From assembly GCA_963729115.1 (NCBI GenBank), contig CAVSMR010000014.1, forward strand, positions 62,001 to 126,000: a stretch of 64,000 bases of DNA, in the 5' to 3' direction. Source of the stretch: Actinophytocola sp963729115 (GTDB lineage Bacteria; Actinomycetota; Actinomycetes; Mycobacteriales; Pseudonocardiaceae). Positions 33,047-41,214 of the stretch are shown one piece after another. Position 1 is the stretch's first letter, and each line of letters starts with the position of its first letter. The notes beneath the pieces are model-generated. The model was not told the origin of the DNA and made no database searches. It saw nothing but the letters and a program-made list of their open reading frames with translations. The translations under genes were made by a program, and so were the position numbers.

Positions 33047-33856
33047 TCACCTGCCTGCGAGCTCACCCGCGAGCTTCGCGTCGTCCAGGTGGGCGAGGTC
33101 CCCGTACGGCACGGCGACCGTCGGGATGCCGCACGCGTTCGCGTAGCCCGGCAGCACCGGCAGGACCAGCGTGAACTCGACGGCGTCGCGGGAGTAGGCG
33201 ATCCGCACGTTCTCGGCGAAGTCCGCCGGCGTCAGGCGAAGGGGCGCCGAGACACCGCAGATGTTGCCGGGTTCCTGCGCCTCGATCACGCGGGAGACCT
33301 CCTCGGCGGTCGGCTGGCTGATGTCGCCCCGCCCGAAGATCGCGGTCGGTCCGAGTGGGCTGCCGGTTCGCAGGTCGACGGTGATGGTGCGGTAGGTCGT
33401 CCAGGAGCTGTTGGTGATGAGGTCGGACGTGGGCGCGTTCTCGTAGCGGACGGACAGGAAGTCGTCGTTCTGCAGCCGGACCGACGGCGTCACGACGAGG
33501 TCGACGGGCGCGTCGCGCCGCGGGTCGTCGCCCACCTCGCGCCTGGTGGCGGCGACCTGTTCGCGCAGCAGGTTCACCTCGTCGCCGACCTGGTCGCGCA
33601 GGGCATCGTTGATCGCCTGCTGCACGCCGCGATCCGCATGTCCGGACACCTGCACGATGCCGGCGGTGACGTTGAGCTTGACGTCGTCGTAGCTGGCCTG
33701 GACGGTCTGGGTGCTGACGCGCAGCCCCTGTTGCGCGCCGGCCGCCGGCCGGTTCTCCGCGGCGGCGCTGAGGGTGATCACGACGGCCCCGGCGATCACC
33801 GCCACCGCGATGACCACGGCAGCCACCTTGGCCGCCACCGCTGCGGCTGCGCCGCC
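33047..33856 (-). CDS. C-terminal membrane and extracellular domain of the Ser/Thr kinase, in a shifted frame
   Basis: This reading frame continues the kinase protein after a one-base slip near 33855. It opens with AAAAVAAK and a transmembrane helix (AAVVIAVAVIAGAVVITLSA), then about 225 extracellular residues containing ITVDLRTGSPLGPTAIF, which resembles DUF3298 (RsiV-type) domains, and two cysteines (NICGVS, NACGIP) that could pair. It has no start codon of its own near the domain border. Base usage is normal for the genome, so the frame is or was recently coding. Confidence 0.65.
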   Translation of the reverse strand, partial: GGAAAAVAAKVAAVVIAVAVIAGAVVITLSAAAENRPAAGAQQGLRVSTQTVQASYDDVKLNVTAGIVQVSGHADRGVQQAINDALRDQVGDEVNLLREQVAATRREVGDDPRRDAPVDLVVTPSVRLQNDDFLSVRYENAPTSDLITNSSWTTYRTITVDLRTGSPLGPTAIFGRGDISQPTAEEVSRVIEAQEPGNICGVSAPLRLTPADFAENVRIAYSRDAVEFTLVLPVLPGYANACGIPTVAVPYGDLAHLDDAKLAGELAGR

Positions 33857-35639
33857 CGCCGCCGCCTCCGCCCGCACCGCCGGCGACCGTGCCGGCGGTG
33901 GTCGCCCCGGCGGCCGTGCCGGTCGCGCCGACAGCCAGCCCTCCGGTACCGCCGGCGAACACGCCTCCGGCGGTCGCACCGGCCGCGCTGCCTGCGGCTC
34001 CGACGGCGACCCCGCCAACGCTGCCGGCGGCTCCCGCGGCGATTCCACCCGCGCCGGCCGCGATGGTGCCGGCGCCAGTGCCGAAGGCTCCGCCCGTCGC
34101 TCCGCCGGCCGCGGTCAGCCCCCCGGGGCCGAGTCCGCTTGCCGCCGCTCCAGTGCCACCCGCCGCGACGCCGCTGACCGCTCCGCCTCCGGCCGCTGCC
34201 GCACCCGCTGCTCCAGCGGTGGTTCCGGCGCCTGCGCCACCCGCGGCCACACCCGCGGCGGGTACGGCTCCGGCGGCCGCTGTGCCTCCGGTCGCCGCGC
34301 CGGTCCCGGCCGCGCCTCCGGCCGCCGCACCTGTCCCGCTCGCTGCGGTGCCGGCGATCGCGCCATGTCCGGCGGTGGTGGCTGCTGTACCGGGGATGCC
34401 CGTGCCGACCGCCGCGCCTGCCCCGCTTGCCGCGGTGCCGGTTCCGGCGGCGGCTGTGCCTCCGGTCGCCGCTCCTGTCCCGCTCGCTGCGGTGCTGGCG
34501 ATCGCGCCATGTCCGGCAGTGGTGGCTGCCGTGTCGTGGCTGCCTGCGCCGGTTGCCGCCGCGCCTCCGGCTGCCGTGCCTGTCCCGCCCGCTGCGGTAC
34601 CGGCGGTGCCGCCGATCGCGCCAGGTCCGGCGGTGGTGGCTGCTGTGCCGTGGATGCCCACGCCGGTCCCGGCCGCCGCGCTACCGGCGCCTGCCGCAGC
34701 CGCGCCGGTGCCCGTGACCGCGACGCCGGAGCCGGCCGCGCCGAGCAGCACGGCGGCCGGGCCCAGCACGCCGGTAGCCGCGATGAAGGCTGCCATCGGG
34801 GACGCGGCCAGGAGGCCGCCCGCCGTGGTGGCCAGCCACTTCCAGCCGGCCGACTCCCAGTCGGCGCCGTAGCCCGACTCCGCGGCCTCCTCCAGGTCCG
34901 ACACGAACAGGGCGGCATCGTCCGGACGATCCGATAACGACTTGGCCATGCCCGCCGCCACCAGGGGCCGCAGCGGCGCCGGGACCCGGGACACCGGCGG
35001 CTCCGCGTACAGGTGCAGGTCCCGCACCTCCTCGGTCGTCGGCGCGGAGTACGGGCGGGTGCCGGTCACGCACAGGAAGAAGACGCACGTCGCGGCGTAC
35101 ACGTCCGTCGGCGGGGCCGCGGGGGCGCCGTTCCACTGCTCGGGTGCCATGTACGACGGGGTGCCTACCGTCTGTCCACTGTGGCCGGTCAGCAGGGCGA
35201 TGCCGAAGTCCACCAGCTTGCTGCGGCGGTTGGGCTGCACCAGGACGTTGCCCGGCTTGTAGTCACGATGCACCGTGCCCACCGCGTGCGCCGCGGCCAG
35301 GCCGAGCAGCGAACCCTTCAGCACGGCGAGCGCGGACTCGGGCGGGAGCGGGCCGGCCGACAGGACGGCCCGCAGCGACACGCCGGGCACCGCCTCCATC
35401 ACGATCGCCGCGCCGGTGGGGGACTCGACGAAGTCGTACAACCTCGCCACGTGCGGGCTGACGACCCGCCGCAGCAACAGCGCCTCCTGGCGGAACGCCT
35501 CCCGGTCACCCCCGGCGAGCAGGTACTTGATCGCGACGACCTCGTTCGTGGCTTCCCGGCGCGCGAGCACCACGCGGCCGAAACCACCGGCACCCAGCCC
35601 GGTCAGCTCGGTGAAGCCCGGCAGCCTCCAGTCCGTCAC
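33063..35639 (-). CDS. Membrane Ser/Thr protein kinase with Ala/Gly/Thr-rich linker, C-terminus frame-shifted
   Basis: As written the frame gives 858 residues. Residues 1-260 are a Hanks-type kinase: glycine loop GLGAGGFGRV, Lys in VAIKYL, catalytic HRDYKPGN, VDFG and SYMAPEQW. A hydrophobic stretch (MAAFIAATGVLGPAAVLLG) follows, then about 280 residues of Ala, Gly and Thr only. After the run of Gly codons near 33855 the frame turns into Arg-rich nonsense, while the adjacent frame gives a helix and extracellular domain. Removing one C from CCC at 33855-33857 restores one continuous receptor kinase. GTG at 35639 has GGGAGG upstream. Confidence 0.85.
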   Translation of the reverse strand: MTDWRLPGFTELTGLGAGGFGRVVLARREATNEVVAIKYLLAGGDREAFRQEALLLRRVVSPHVARLYDFVESPTGAAIVMEAVPGVSLRAVLSAGPLPPESALAVLKGSLLGLAAAHAVGTVHRDYKPGNVLVQPNRRSKLVDFGIALLTGHSGQTVGTPSYMAPEQWNGAPAAPPTDVYAATCVFFLCVTGTRPYSAPTTEEVRDLHLYAEPPVSRVPAPLRPLVAAGMAKSLSDRPDDAALFVSDLEEAAESGYGADWESAGWKWLATTAGGLLAASPMAAFIAATGVLGPAAVLLGAAGSGVAVTGTGAAAAGAGSAAAGTGVGIHGTAATTAGPGAIGGTAGTAAGGTGTAAGGAAATGAGSHDTAATTAGHGAIASTAASGTGAATGGTAAAGTGTAASGAGAAVGTGIPGTAATTAGHGAIAGTAASGTGAAAGGAAGTGAATGGTAAAGAVPAAGVAAGGAGAGTTAGAAGAAAAGGGAVSGVAAGGTGAAASGLGPGGLTAAGGATGGAFGTGAGTIAAGAGGIAAGAAGSVGGVAVGAAGSAAGATAGGVFAGGTGGLAVGATGTAAGATTAGTVAGGAGGGGGGRRSRSGGGQGGCRGHRGGGDRRGRRDHPQRRRGEPAGGRRATGAARQHPDRPGQLRRRQAQRHRRHRAGVRTCGSRRAAGDQRCPARPGRRRGEPAARTGRRHQARGGRRPAARRARRPRRDAVGPAAERRLPVRPLRERAHVRPHHQQLLDDLPHHHRRPANRQPTRTDRDLRAGRHQPADRRGGLPRDRGAGTRQHLRCLGAPSPDAGGLRRERADRLLPRRRRVHAGPAGAAGLRERVRHPDGRRAVRGPRPPGRREARG
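33890..34690. repeat. Low-complexity Ala/Gly/Thr repeat region inside the kinase gene
   Basis: On the minus strand this encodes short imperfect repeats such as GTAATTAGHGAIAGTAASG. Three longer copies are visible where GCGATCGCGCCATGTCC-like sequence recurs near 34354, 34498 and 34613. Such a repeat is prone to slippage, which may explain the frame break at its edge. Confidence 0.7.
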
Positions 35640-35804
35640 GTGACCTCCCTCACGGTTGGAGCGCGACCCCGCCCTGACGGTTCCCACCGTCCCAGATGGA
35701 CAAGCCGCGCCGGCAACCGGGCGTGGCGTCGGTGACATGTGGGCGGCGCGGCCGCCTCCCGCGCCCTAGGGTTACCCGCAGGTAGCACAGGGCTGGAGGC
35801 AACG

Positions 35805-36875
35805 ATGCGCTCACCGAAGGACTTCTTCCGCCCCCTCGCGGTCGGTGCGCCGGAACCGGTGCGGCAGGTCCCGTTCCGGCCGTCGCGGATGATCCATTTC
35901 TTCGACCCGGGTAACGAGAAGATGGCCGCCAAGGTTGCGGACATGGTGCCCAAGACCGACGTCCTGCTCGGCAACCTCGAGGACGCCGTCGCCGCGGACC
36001 GCAAGGAAGCCGCGCGTGCCGGGCTCGTCCGAATCGCCGGCAACACCGACTTCGGCGACACCCAGCTGTGGACCCGGATCAACAGCCTTGACTCCCCGTG
36101 GGTACTCGACGACCTGCTCACGCTGGTCACCGAGATCGGCGACAAGCTCGACGTCATCATGGTCCCGAAGGTCGAGGGACCGGAGGACATTCACTACATC
36201 GACCGGCTGCTCGCCCAGCTCGAGGCCCGCGCCGGGCTCGAGAAACCGCTGCTCGTGCACGCCATCCTCGAAACCGCGAGCGGCGTCGCCCGCGTCGAGG
36301 AGATCGCCCTGGCCTCGCCACGCATGCAAGGTATCTCGCTCGGCCCGGCCGACCTCGCCGCCAGCCGGCGGATGAAGACGACCCGCGTCGGCGGCGGGCA
36401 CCCCGGCTACCTCGTGCGCAGCGACCCGGCCGGCGCGGACCTCGAGCAGGGTCGGACGACCTACCAGCAGGACCTGTGGCACTACACGGTCGCGCGCATG
36501 GTCGACGCCTGCGTGGCCGCCGGCATCCTGCCCTACTACGGCCCCTTCGGCGACATCCGCGACACCGTCGCCTGCGAGGACCAGTTCCGCAACGCCTACC
36601 TGCTCGGCTGCGTCGGCGCGTGGAGCCTGCACCCGGTGCAGATCGCGATCGCCAAGAAGGTCTTCTCGCCCGAGCCGGCCGAGGTCGCCTGGGCCCGGAA
36701 GGTCATCGCCGCGATGGGGGACGGCACGGGCGCGGTCATGATCGACGGGAAGATGCAGGACGACGCCACGGTCAAGCAGTGCCACGTCGTCGCCGAGCTC
36801 GCCGCCGAGCTCGCCAAGCGCGACCCGGAGCTCGCCGCGGCGTACGACAAGGCCACCGCGGAGGCGCTCGCATGA
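35805..36875 (+). CDS. mcl1: L-malyl-CoA / beta-methylmalyl-CoA lyase family (CitE-like)
   Basis: A 356-residue HpcH/HpaI aldolase-type lyase. Motifs GNLEDAVAADRKEAAR, DVIMVPKVEGPEDIHY, ILETASGVARVEEI, GPADLAASRRMKTTRVGGGHPGY and MIDGKMQDDATVKQ closely match, from memory, the Chloroflexus and Rhodobacter Mcl1 enzymes that cleave malyl-CoA to acetyl-CoA and glyoxylate and methylmalyl-CoA to propionyl-CoA and glyoxylate. ATG at 35805 has GGAGG nearby. The stop overlaps the next lyase gene (ATGA). It suggests glyoxylate or C3/C4 acyl-CoA metabolism, though other pathway genes are not in view. Confidence 0.82.
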   Translation: MRSPKDFFRPLAVGAPEPVRQVPFRPSRMIHFFDPGNEKMAAKVADMVPKTDVLLGNLEDAVAADRKEAARAGLVRIAGNTDFGDTQLWTRINSLDSPWVLDDLLTLVTEIGDKLDVIMVPKVEGPEDIHYIDRLLAQLEARAGLEKPLLVHAILETASGVARVEEIALASPRMQGISLGPADLAASRRMKTTRVGGGHPGYLVRSDPAGADLEQGRTTYQQDLWHYTVARMVDACVAAGILPYYGPFGDIRDTVACEDQFRNAYLLGCVGAWSLHPVQIAIAKKVFSPEPAEVAWARKVIAAMGDGTGAVMIDGKMQDDATVKQCHVVAELAAELAKRDPELAAAYDKATAEALA

Positions 36876-37735
36876 GGCCCCGCCGCTCCGTCCTCTACAT
36901 GCCCGGCGCCAACGAGCGCGCGCTCGAGAAGGCCAAGACCCTGCCCGCGGACGCCTTGATCCTCGACCTCGAGGACGCCGTCGCGCCGGACGCCAAGGTC
37001 GCGGCCCGCGACCGGGTGTGCGCCGCCGCGGCGTCCGGCGACTACGGGCGGCGGGAGGTGACGATCCGGGTCAACGGCATCGGCACCCCGTGGCACGCCG
37101 ACGACCTGGCCGCCGCGGGCAAGGCCGGGCCGGCCGCGGTGGTGGTGCCGAAGGTCGACTCCGCCGACGAGGTCCGCGCGATCGCCGCCGCGCTGCCCGA
37201 GCCGGTCGAGATCTGGGCGATGATCGAGACCCCGGTCGCGGTGCTGCGCTGTGCGGAGATCGCCGCCGCGAGCGATCGGCTGACCACGCTGGTGCTCGGC
37301 ACCAACGACCTCGCCAAGGAGATGCTCGCCGAGCAGGTGCCCGGCCGGGCGCCCCTGCTCGGCCCGCTGTCGATGTGCGTGCTGGCCGCGCGGGCCACCG
37401 GTCGGGTGATCCTCGACGGCGTCTACAACGACGTCCGCGACGCGGACGGGTTCGAGCGGGAATGCCACCAGGGCCGCGAGTTCGGCTTCGACGGCAAGAC
37501 CCTGATCCACCCGAGCCAGCTCGAGCCGTGCAACCGGGTCTTCGCGCCGTCGGCGGCGGACGTCGAGCGGTCGCGGCGGATCATCGACGCGTTCGAGGCC
37601 GCGCAGCGCGAGGGCCGCGGCGTGGCGACGGTGGACGGCCGGATGATCGAGAACCTTCATGTCGACAACGCGCAGCGGGTGCTCGCGCTGGCGGCGGCCA
37701 TCGCGGCGAACCGGGAGGGATCTTCTCCGGCGTAG
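36872..37735 (+). CDS. CitE-like CoA ester lyase or malyl-CoA thioesterase
   Basis: A 287-residue (beta/alpha)8 protein: RRSVLYMPGANERALEKA, LDLEDAVAPDAKVAAR, VVPKVDSADEV, IETPVAVLRCAEIA and GFDGKTLIHPSQ are CitE family motifs for Mg and CoA-ester binding. It is translated in coupling with the Mcl1-type gene. In Rhodobacter, Mcl1 works with Mcl2, a related (3S)-malyl-CoA thioesterase; this gene could play that part, or be a citramalyl-CoA or citryl-CoA-type lyase. The choice is not resolved by sequence alone. Confidence 0.82.
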   Translation: MRPRRSVLYMPGANERALEKAKTLPADALILDLEDAVAPDAKVAARDRVCAAAASGDYGRREVTIRVNGIGTPWHADDLAAAGKAGPAAVVVPKVDSADEVRAIAAALPEPVEIWAMIETPVAVLRCAEIAAASDRLTTLVLGTNDLAKEMLAEQVPGRAPLLGPLSMCVLAARATGRVILDGVYNDVRDADGFERECHQGREFGFDGKTLIHPSQLEPCNRVFAPSAADVERSRRIIDAFEAAQREGRGVATVDGRMIENLHVDNAQRVLALAAAIAANREGSSPA

Positions 37736-37766
37736 CATCGGGATCGAGGGATCCGGGAGGCGCGCG

Positions 37767-38660
37767 ATGGTCTTTCTCTACATCCTCATCTTGGTCCTCG
37801 TGGTCGGGGGCATCTGGGCGAGCAGCACCGTCCGCGTGATCAAGCAGTACGAACGCGGGCTCGTCTTTCGCTGGGGGCGCGTGCAGGAGGCCGTGCTCGG
37901 GCCCGGGCTCGCGGTGATCGCGCCGTTCGCGGACCGGCTGCAGAAGGTCAACATGCAGGTGGTCACGATGCCGGTGCCGGCGCAGGAAGGCATCACCCGC
38001 GACAACGTGACCGTGCGCGTCGACGCGGTCGTGTACTTCAAGGTCATCGACCCGACGCTCGCCATCGTCAACGTCGAGGACTACCGGTTCGCGATCGGGC
38101 AGGTCGCGCAGGCCTCGCTGCGGTCGATCCTCGGCAAGAGCGACCTCGACGAGCTGCTGTCCAACCGGGAGAAGCTCAACCAGGGGCTCGAGCTGATGAT
38201 CGACACGCCCGCGCTGGACTGGGGCATCTCGATCGACCGGGTCGAGATCAAGGACGTGGCGCTGCCCGAGTCGATGAAGCGCTCGATGTCCCGGCAGGCC
38301 GAGGCCGAGCGGGACCGCCGCGCGCGGATCATCTCCGCGGACGGCGAGTTCCAGGCATCCCAGAAGCTGTCCGACGCCGCGCGCGTCATGTCCGACACGC
38401 CGGCCGCGCTGCAGCTGCGGTTGCTGGAGACGGTCGTGGCGGTGGCCGCGGAGAAGAACTCGACGCTCGTGCTGCCGTTCCCGGTGGAGCTGCTCCGCTT
38501 CCTCGAGCACGCGCGTGGGGCGGAGCCGGCCAAGCCCGCGGAGAGCCCACGGCCCGTGGCGGAGCCACCGCCGGCCGAGGAGCCGAAGGCCGTCGAGGCG
38601 CCTGACCAGACGAAGCAGGTCGACGCATCCGCAACGCAACCGAATGGACTCGCCGAGTAG
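37767..38660 (+). CDS. Slipin (SPFH / stomatin-like) membrane protein
   Basis: A 297-residue protein with one N-terminal transmembrane helix (FLYILILVLVVGGIWA), the SPFH domain (VRVIKQYERGLVFRWGRV, DNVTVRVDAVVYFKVIDP, LRSILGKSDLDELL) and coiled coil (RQAEAERDRRARIISADGEFQASQ), then a disordered proline-rich tail. Such proteins form oligomeric scaffolds in membranes; the tail without a partner NfeD gene nearby is common in actinobacteria. ATG at 37767 with GGGAGG upstream. Confidence 0.9.
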   Translation: MVFLYILILVLVVGGIWASSTVRVIKQYERGLVFRWGRVQEAVLGPGLAVIAPFADRLQKVNMQVVTMPVPAQEGITRDNVTVRVDAVVYFKVIDPTLAIVNVEDYRFAIGQVAQASLRSILGKSDLDELLSNREKLNQGLELMIDTPALDWGISIDRVEIKDVALPESMKRSMSRQAEAERDRRARIISADGEFQASQKLSDAARVMSDTPAALQLRLLETVVAVAAEKNSTLVLPFPVELLRFLEHARGAEPAKPAESPRPVAEPPPAEEPKAVEAPDQTKQVDASATQPNGLAE

Positions 38661-38777
38661 CGGTTCCTCACTGTCCGGTGTACGAACGTCACATGGCGTC
38701 TAATGTTGCAGTGACATAACGCACAGATCACGGTCAGGTCTTGCCCAGACCCCACCCGAGCACGTGAGAGTGTGGCT

Positions 38778-38957
38778 ATGGCTAAACATCGTGTCAGCAA
38801 GGAGGGGCGAAGAAGGCTGTTCGGGGGTCGTGACCACGACGACCTGTTCGAACGGAGCTTTCGCACCTGCCGCCACTGTGGCCAGGATGTCTACGTGCTC
38901 GCCAACGACTGCCGCGACTGCGGCGCGAGCCTGGACCTGGCCGGCCGCCTGTTCTGA
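38778..38957 (+). CDS. Small zinc-ribbon protein
   Basis: A 59-residue basic protein with two CxxC pairs (CRHC and CRDC, 18 residues apart), so probably a zinc ribbon. The N-terminus (KHRVSKEGRRRLFGGRDHDD) is strongly charged. GTG at 38772 is an alternative start. Family and role are not recognised; nucleic-acid binding is only a guess. It stands alone between the slipin and acyl-CoA dehydrogenase genes. Confidence 0.72.
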   Translation: MAKHRVSKEGRRRLFGGRDHDDLFERSFRTCRHCGQDVYVLANDCRDCGASLDLAGRLF

Positions 38958-39043
38958 GTGGTCCTGCGCACCATCGGACGCGAACCACCGTCAACCGCGC
39001 GATACTGACGAGTAACCCCAGCCTCGCCCGGAGGGAGCCCGTC

Positions 39044-40240
39044 ATGGCCCGCCTTGCCCAGACCGCCGGACTCACCGACGTGCAGCAGGAGATCCTCGCG
39101 ACGGTCCGGGACTTCGTGGACAAGGAGATCATCCCGCACGCTCAGCAGCTCGAGCACGACGACGCCTACCCGCAGGACATCGTCGACGGGATGAAGGAGA
39201 TGGGGCTCTTCGGCCTCACGATCCCCGAGGAGTACGGCGGGCTCGGCGAGTCGCTGCTGACCTACGCGCTCGTGGTGGAGCAGATCGCCCGCGGCTGGAT
39301 GAGCGTGTCGGGCGTGATCAACACCCATTTCATCGTGGCGCACATGGTCCGCCACCACGGCACCGACGAGCAGAAGCAGAGCCTGCTGCCCCGGATGGCG
39401 GCCGGCGAGGTGCGCGGCAGCTTCTCGATGTCCGAACCGGACCTCGGCTCGGACGTCGCGGCGATCAAGACGCGGGCCAAGCGCGACGGGGACGACTACG
39501 TCATCGACGGCGCGAAGATGTGGCTCACCAACGGCGGCAGCTCGAACCTCATCGCGTTGCTGGTGAAGACCGACGAGGGCGCGGCGAAGGCGCATCAGAA
39601 CCTGACCGCGTTCCTGGTGGAGAAGCCGTCCGGATTCGGCGAGGTGGCGCCGGGTCTGACCATCCCCGGCAAGCTCGACAAGATGGGCTACAAGGGCGTC
39701 GACACCACCGAGGCGGTGTTCGACGGCTACCGCATCGGCGCCGACAAGGTGCTCGGCGGCGCGCCGGGCAAGGGCTTCGCGCAGATGATGGACGGCGTCG
39801 AGGTGGGCCGGGTGAACGTGGCCGCGCGGGCGTGCGGCATCTCGATCCGCGCGTTCGAGCTGGCGGTGGACTACGCCCAGCAGCGGCAGACCTTCGGCAA
39901 GCCGATCGCCCAGCACCAGGCGATCGCGTTCAAGCTCGCGGAGATGGCCACGAAGGTCGAGGCCGCGCACCTGATGATGGTGAACGCCGCGCGGCTCAAG
40001 GACTCCGGCGAGCGCAACGACGTCGAGGCCGGCATGGCGAAGCTGCTCGCGTCGGAGTACTGCGCCGAGGTGACGCAGGAGAGCTTCCGCATTCACGGCG
40101 GCTACGGGTACTCGAAGGAGTACGAGATCGAGCGCCTGATGCGCGAGGCTCCGTTCCTGCTGATCGGCGAGGGCACGAGCGAGATCCAGAAGACGATCAT
40201 CAGCCGGGGCCTGCTCCGCGAGTACAAGAACCGCGGCTGA
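39044..40240 (+). CDS. Acyl-CoA dehydrogenase
   Basis: A 398-residue flavoenzyme. Motifs include IPEEYGGLGES, FSMSEPDLGSD (FAD and substrate), MWLTNGG, QTFGKPIAQHQAIAFKLAEM and the C-terminal LIGEGTSEIQKTIISR, where the Glu before GTS is the usual catalytic base. Length is typical for mid-chain or short-chain enzymes; the methylsuccinyl-CoA dehydrogenase of the ethylmalonyl-CoA pathway is longer, so it is less likely. GGAGGGAG precedes the ATG. It may work with the malyl-CoA lyases upstream, but substrate is open. Confidence 0.92.
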   Translation: MARLAQTAGLTDVQQEILATVRDFVDKEIIPHAQQLEHDDAYPQDIVDGMKEMGLFGLTIPEEYGGLGESLLTYALVVEQIARGWMSVSGVINTHFIVAHMVRHHGTDEQKQSLLPRMAAGEVRGSFSMSEPDLGSDVAAIKTRAKRDGDDYVIDGAKMWLTNGGSSNLIALLVKTDEGAAKAHQNLTAFLVEKPSGFGEVAPGLTIPGKLDKMGYKGVDTTEAVFDGYRIGADKVLGGAPGKGFAQMMDGVEVGRVNVAARACGISIRAFELAVDYAQQRQTFGKPIAQHQAIAFKLAEMATKVEAAHLMMVNAARLKDSGERNDVEAGMAKLLASEYCAEVTQESFRIHGGYGYSKEYEIERLMREAPFLLIGEGTSEIQKTIISRGLLREYKNRG

Positions 40241-40321
40241 CGCGCGGCCCTGGCGGCGAGCCACAACCCGTGCGCCACAAGCATCCTGACTTGCGAAGAC
40301 GCTCCACGGCAAGATCGACAG

Positions 40322-40373
40322 TGGCCTCCGGCCCCCCGGAACCAAGCCTACTGGGACCGGCTGACGGAAACGC
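40322..40373 (+). repeat. Dispersed intergenic element, copy 2
   Basis: Shares TGGCCTCCGGCCCCC exactly with 17217-17231 and looser similarity over the next 35 bases. The 254-bp gap (40241-40494) has no gene. Confidence 0.5.
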
Positions 40374-40390
40374 TCGCCGCGTGCCGCGCC

Positions 40391-40399
40391 TGTGGACAA
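40391..40399 (-). other. DnaA-box-like 9-mer
   Basis: TGTGGACAA, i.e. TTGTCCACA on the minus strand, the strong actinobacterial DnaA box. Single copy here, in the intergenic gap after the acyl-CoA dehydrogenase gene. Confidence 0.4.
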
Positions 40400-40494
40400 C
40401 CGGGATGCGGGCGGGATCAATGCGCCTGCAGGGTTAGCACCAATTGCCCCTTGTTGGCAGGATGGTGGTCAACTGCTGAACGAGGTGAGCAACG

Positions 40495-41016
40495 GTGACC
40501 GGTGCGTTCTCCGGCTCGGGACGGGGCAACCAGGGGCTTCCCCGCGTTCCGACGCCGCCGACGGGTTGGCCGATCGGGTCGTACGACACGTACAAGGAGG
40601 CCCATCAGGCGGTCGAGTACCTGGCCGGAAACGAGTTCCCCGTCCAGGAGGTCACGATCGTCGGCGTCGACCTCATGTTGGTCGAGCGGGTCATCGGGCG
40701 GCTCAGCTGGCCCAAGGTGCTCGGCACCGGCGCGCTCTCCGGCGCGTGGTTCGGCCTGTTCGTCGGCCTGCTGCTCGGCCTCTTCAGCTCCCAGACCATG
40801 TCCTTCGCGCCGATCCTCGTCGGCCTGTCCGCCGGTGTCGTGTTCGGACTCGTGTTCGCCGCGGTCGGGTACGCGACCACGCGCGGCGGCGGGCGGGAGA
40901 TCGCGTCCGCGAGCCAGCTCGTCGCCGGGCGGTACGACGTGCTCGCGCAGCCGCGCAATGCCGAGAAGGGCCGGGACCTGCTCGCCAAACTTGCGATGCG
41001 CCCCCGAACGGAGTAA
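40495..41016 (+). CDS. General stress protein 17M-like membrane protein (Rv1234 type)
   Basis: A 173-residue protein. The N-terminal cytosolic domain (WPIGSYDTYKEAHQAVEYLAGN and VTIVGVDL) is like general stress protein 17M; a central pair of hydrophobic helices (GALSGAWFGLFVGLLLGLF and LVGLSAGVVFGLVFAAVGY) is Gly-rich; the tail is charged. Same position as Rv1234 upstream of lpqY. GTG start with GAGGTGA upstream. Exact role unknown. Confidence 0.82.
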   Translation: MTGAFSGSGRGNQGLPRVPTPPTGWPIGSYDTYKEAHQAVEYLAGNEFPVQEVTIVGVDLMLVERVIGRLSWPKVLGTGALSGAWFGLFVGLLLGLFSSQTMSFAPILVGLSAGVVFGLVFAAVGYATTRGGGREIASASQLVAGRYDVLAQPRNAEKGRDLLAKLAMRPRTE

Positions 41017-41062
41017 TCCGAACGAGCGTTACAGGCCTTGTCTGAATCGTTGCTCATCTACC

Positions 41063-41091
41063 TTGCGACTCGTGATCTTCGGGCCTAGGTT
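41063..41091 (+). promoter_or_regulatory. Promoter of the lpqY-sugABC operon
   Basis: TTGCGA (41063-41068) and TAGGTT (41086-41091) with a 17-bp spacer, a good match to the housekeeping consensus. The transcript would have a leader of about 115 nt. Confidence 0.6.
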
Positions 41092-41173
41092 CATTGGACC
41101 AACGCATCAGGTGACGCGTTCCCAAGGCACGTCGGGGTGCTGGTGCCAGCCGCAGACTGCGTTGTGCCACTGG

Positions 41174-41196
41174 CCCTCCCGTCGCCGACGGGAGGG
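41174..41196 (+). promoter_or_regulatory. Perfect hairpin in the lpqY leader
   Basis: CCCTCCCGTC (41174-41183), a GCC loop, and GACGGGAGGG (41187-41196) form a 10-bp perfect stem ending 18 nt before the lpqY ATG. Its 3' arm holds a GGGAGGG that could bind 16S rRNA. It may stabilise the leader or modulate translation. Confidence 0.6.
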
Positions 41197-41214
41197 AAGG
41201 CAGGGTTTCTCACA

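Noticed and set aside
33889..34872. Ala/Pro/Val-rich plus-strand frame of 327 codons
   Set aside because: It is the antisense of the Ala/Gly/Thr linker repeats in the kinase gene; open because of the repeat, with no domain and no supported start.
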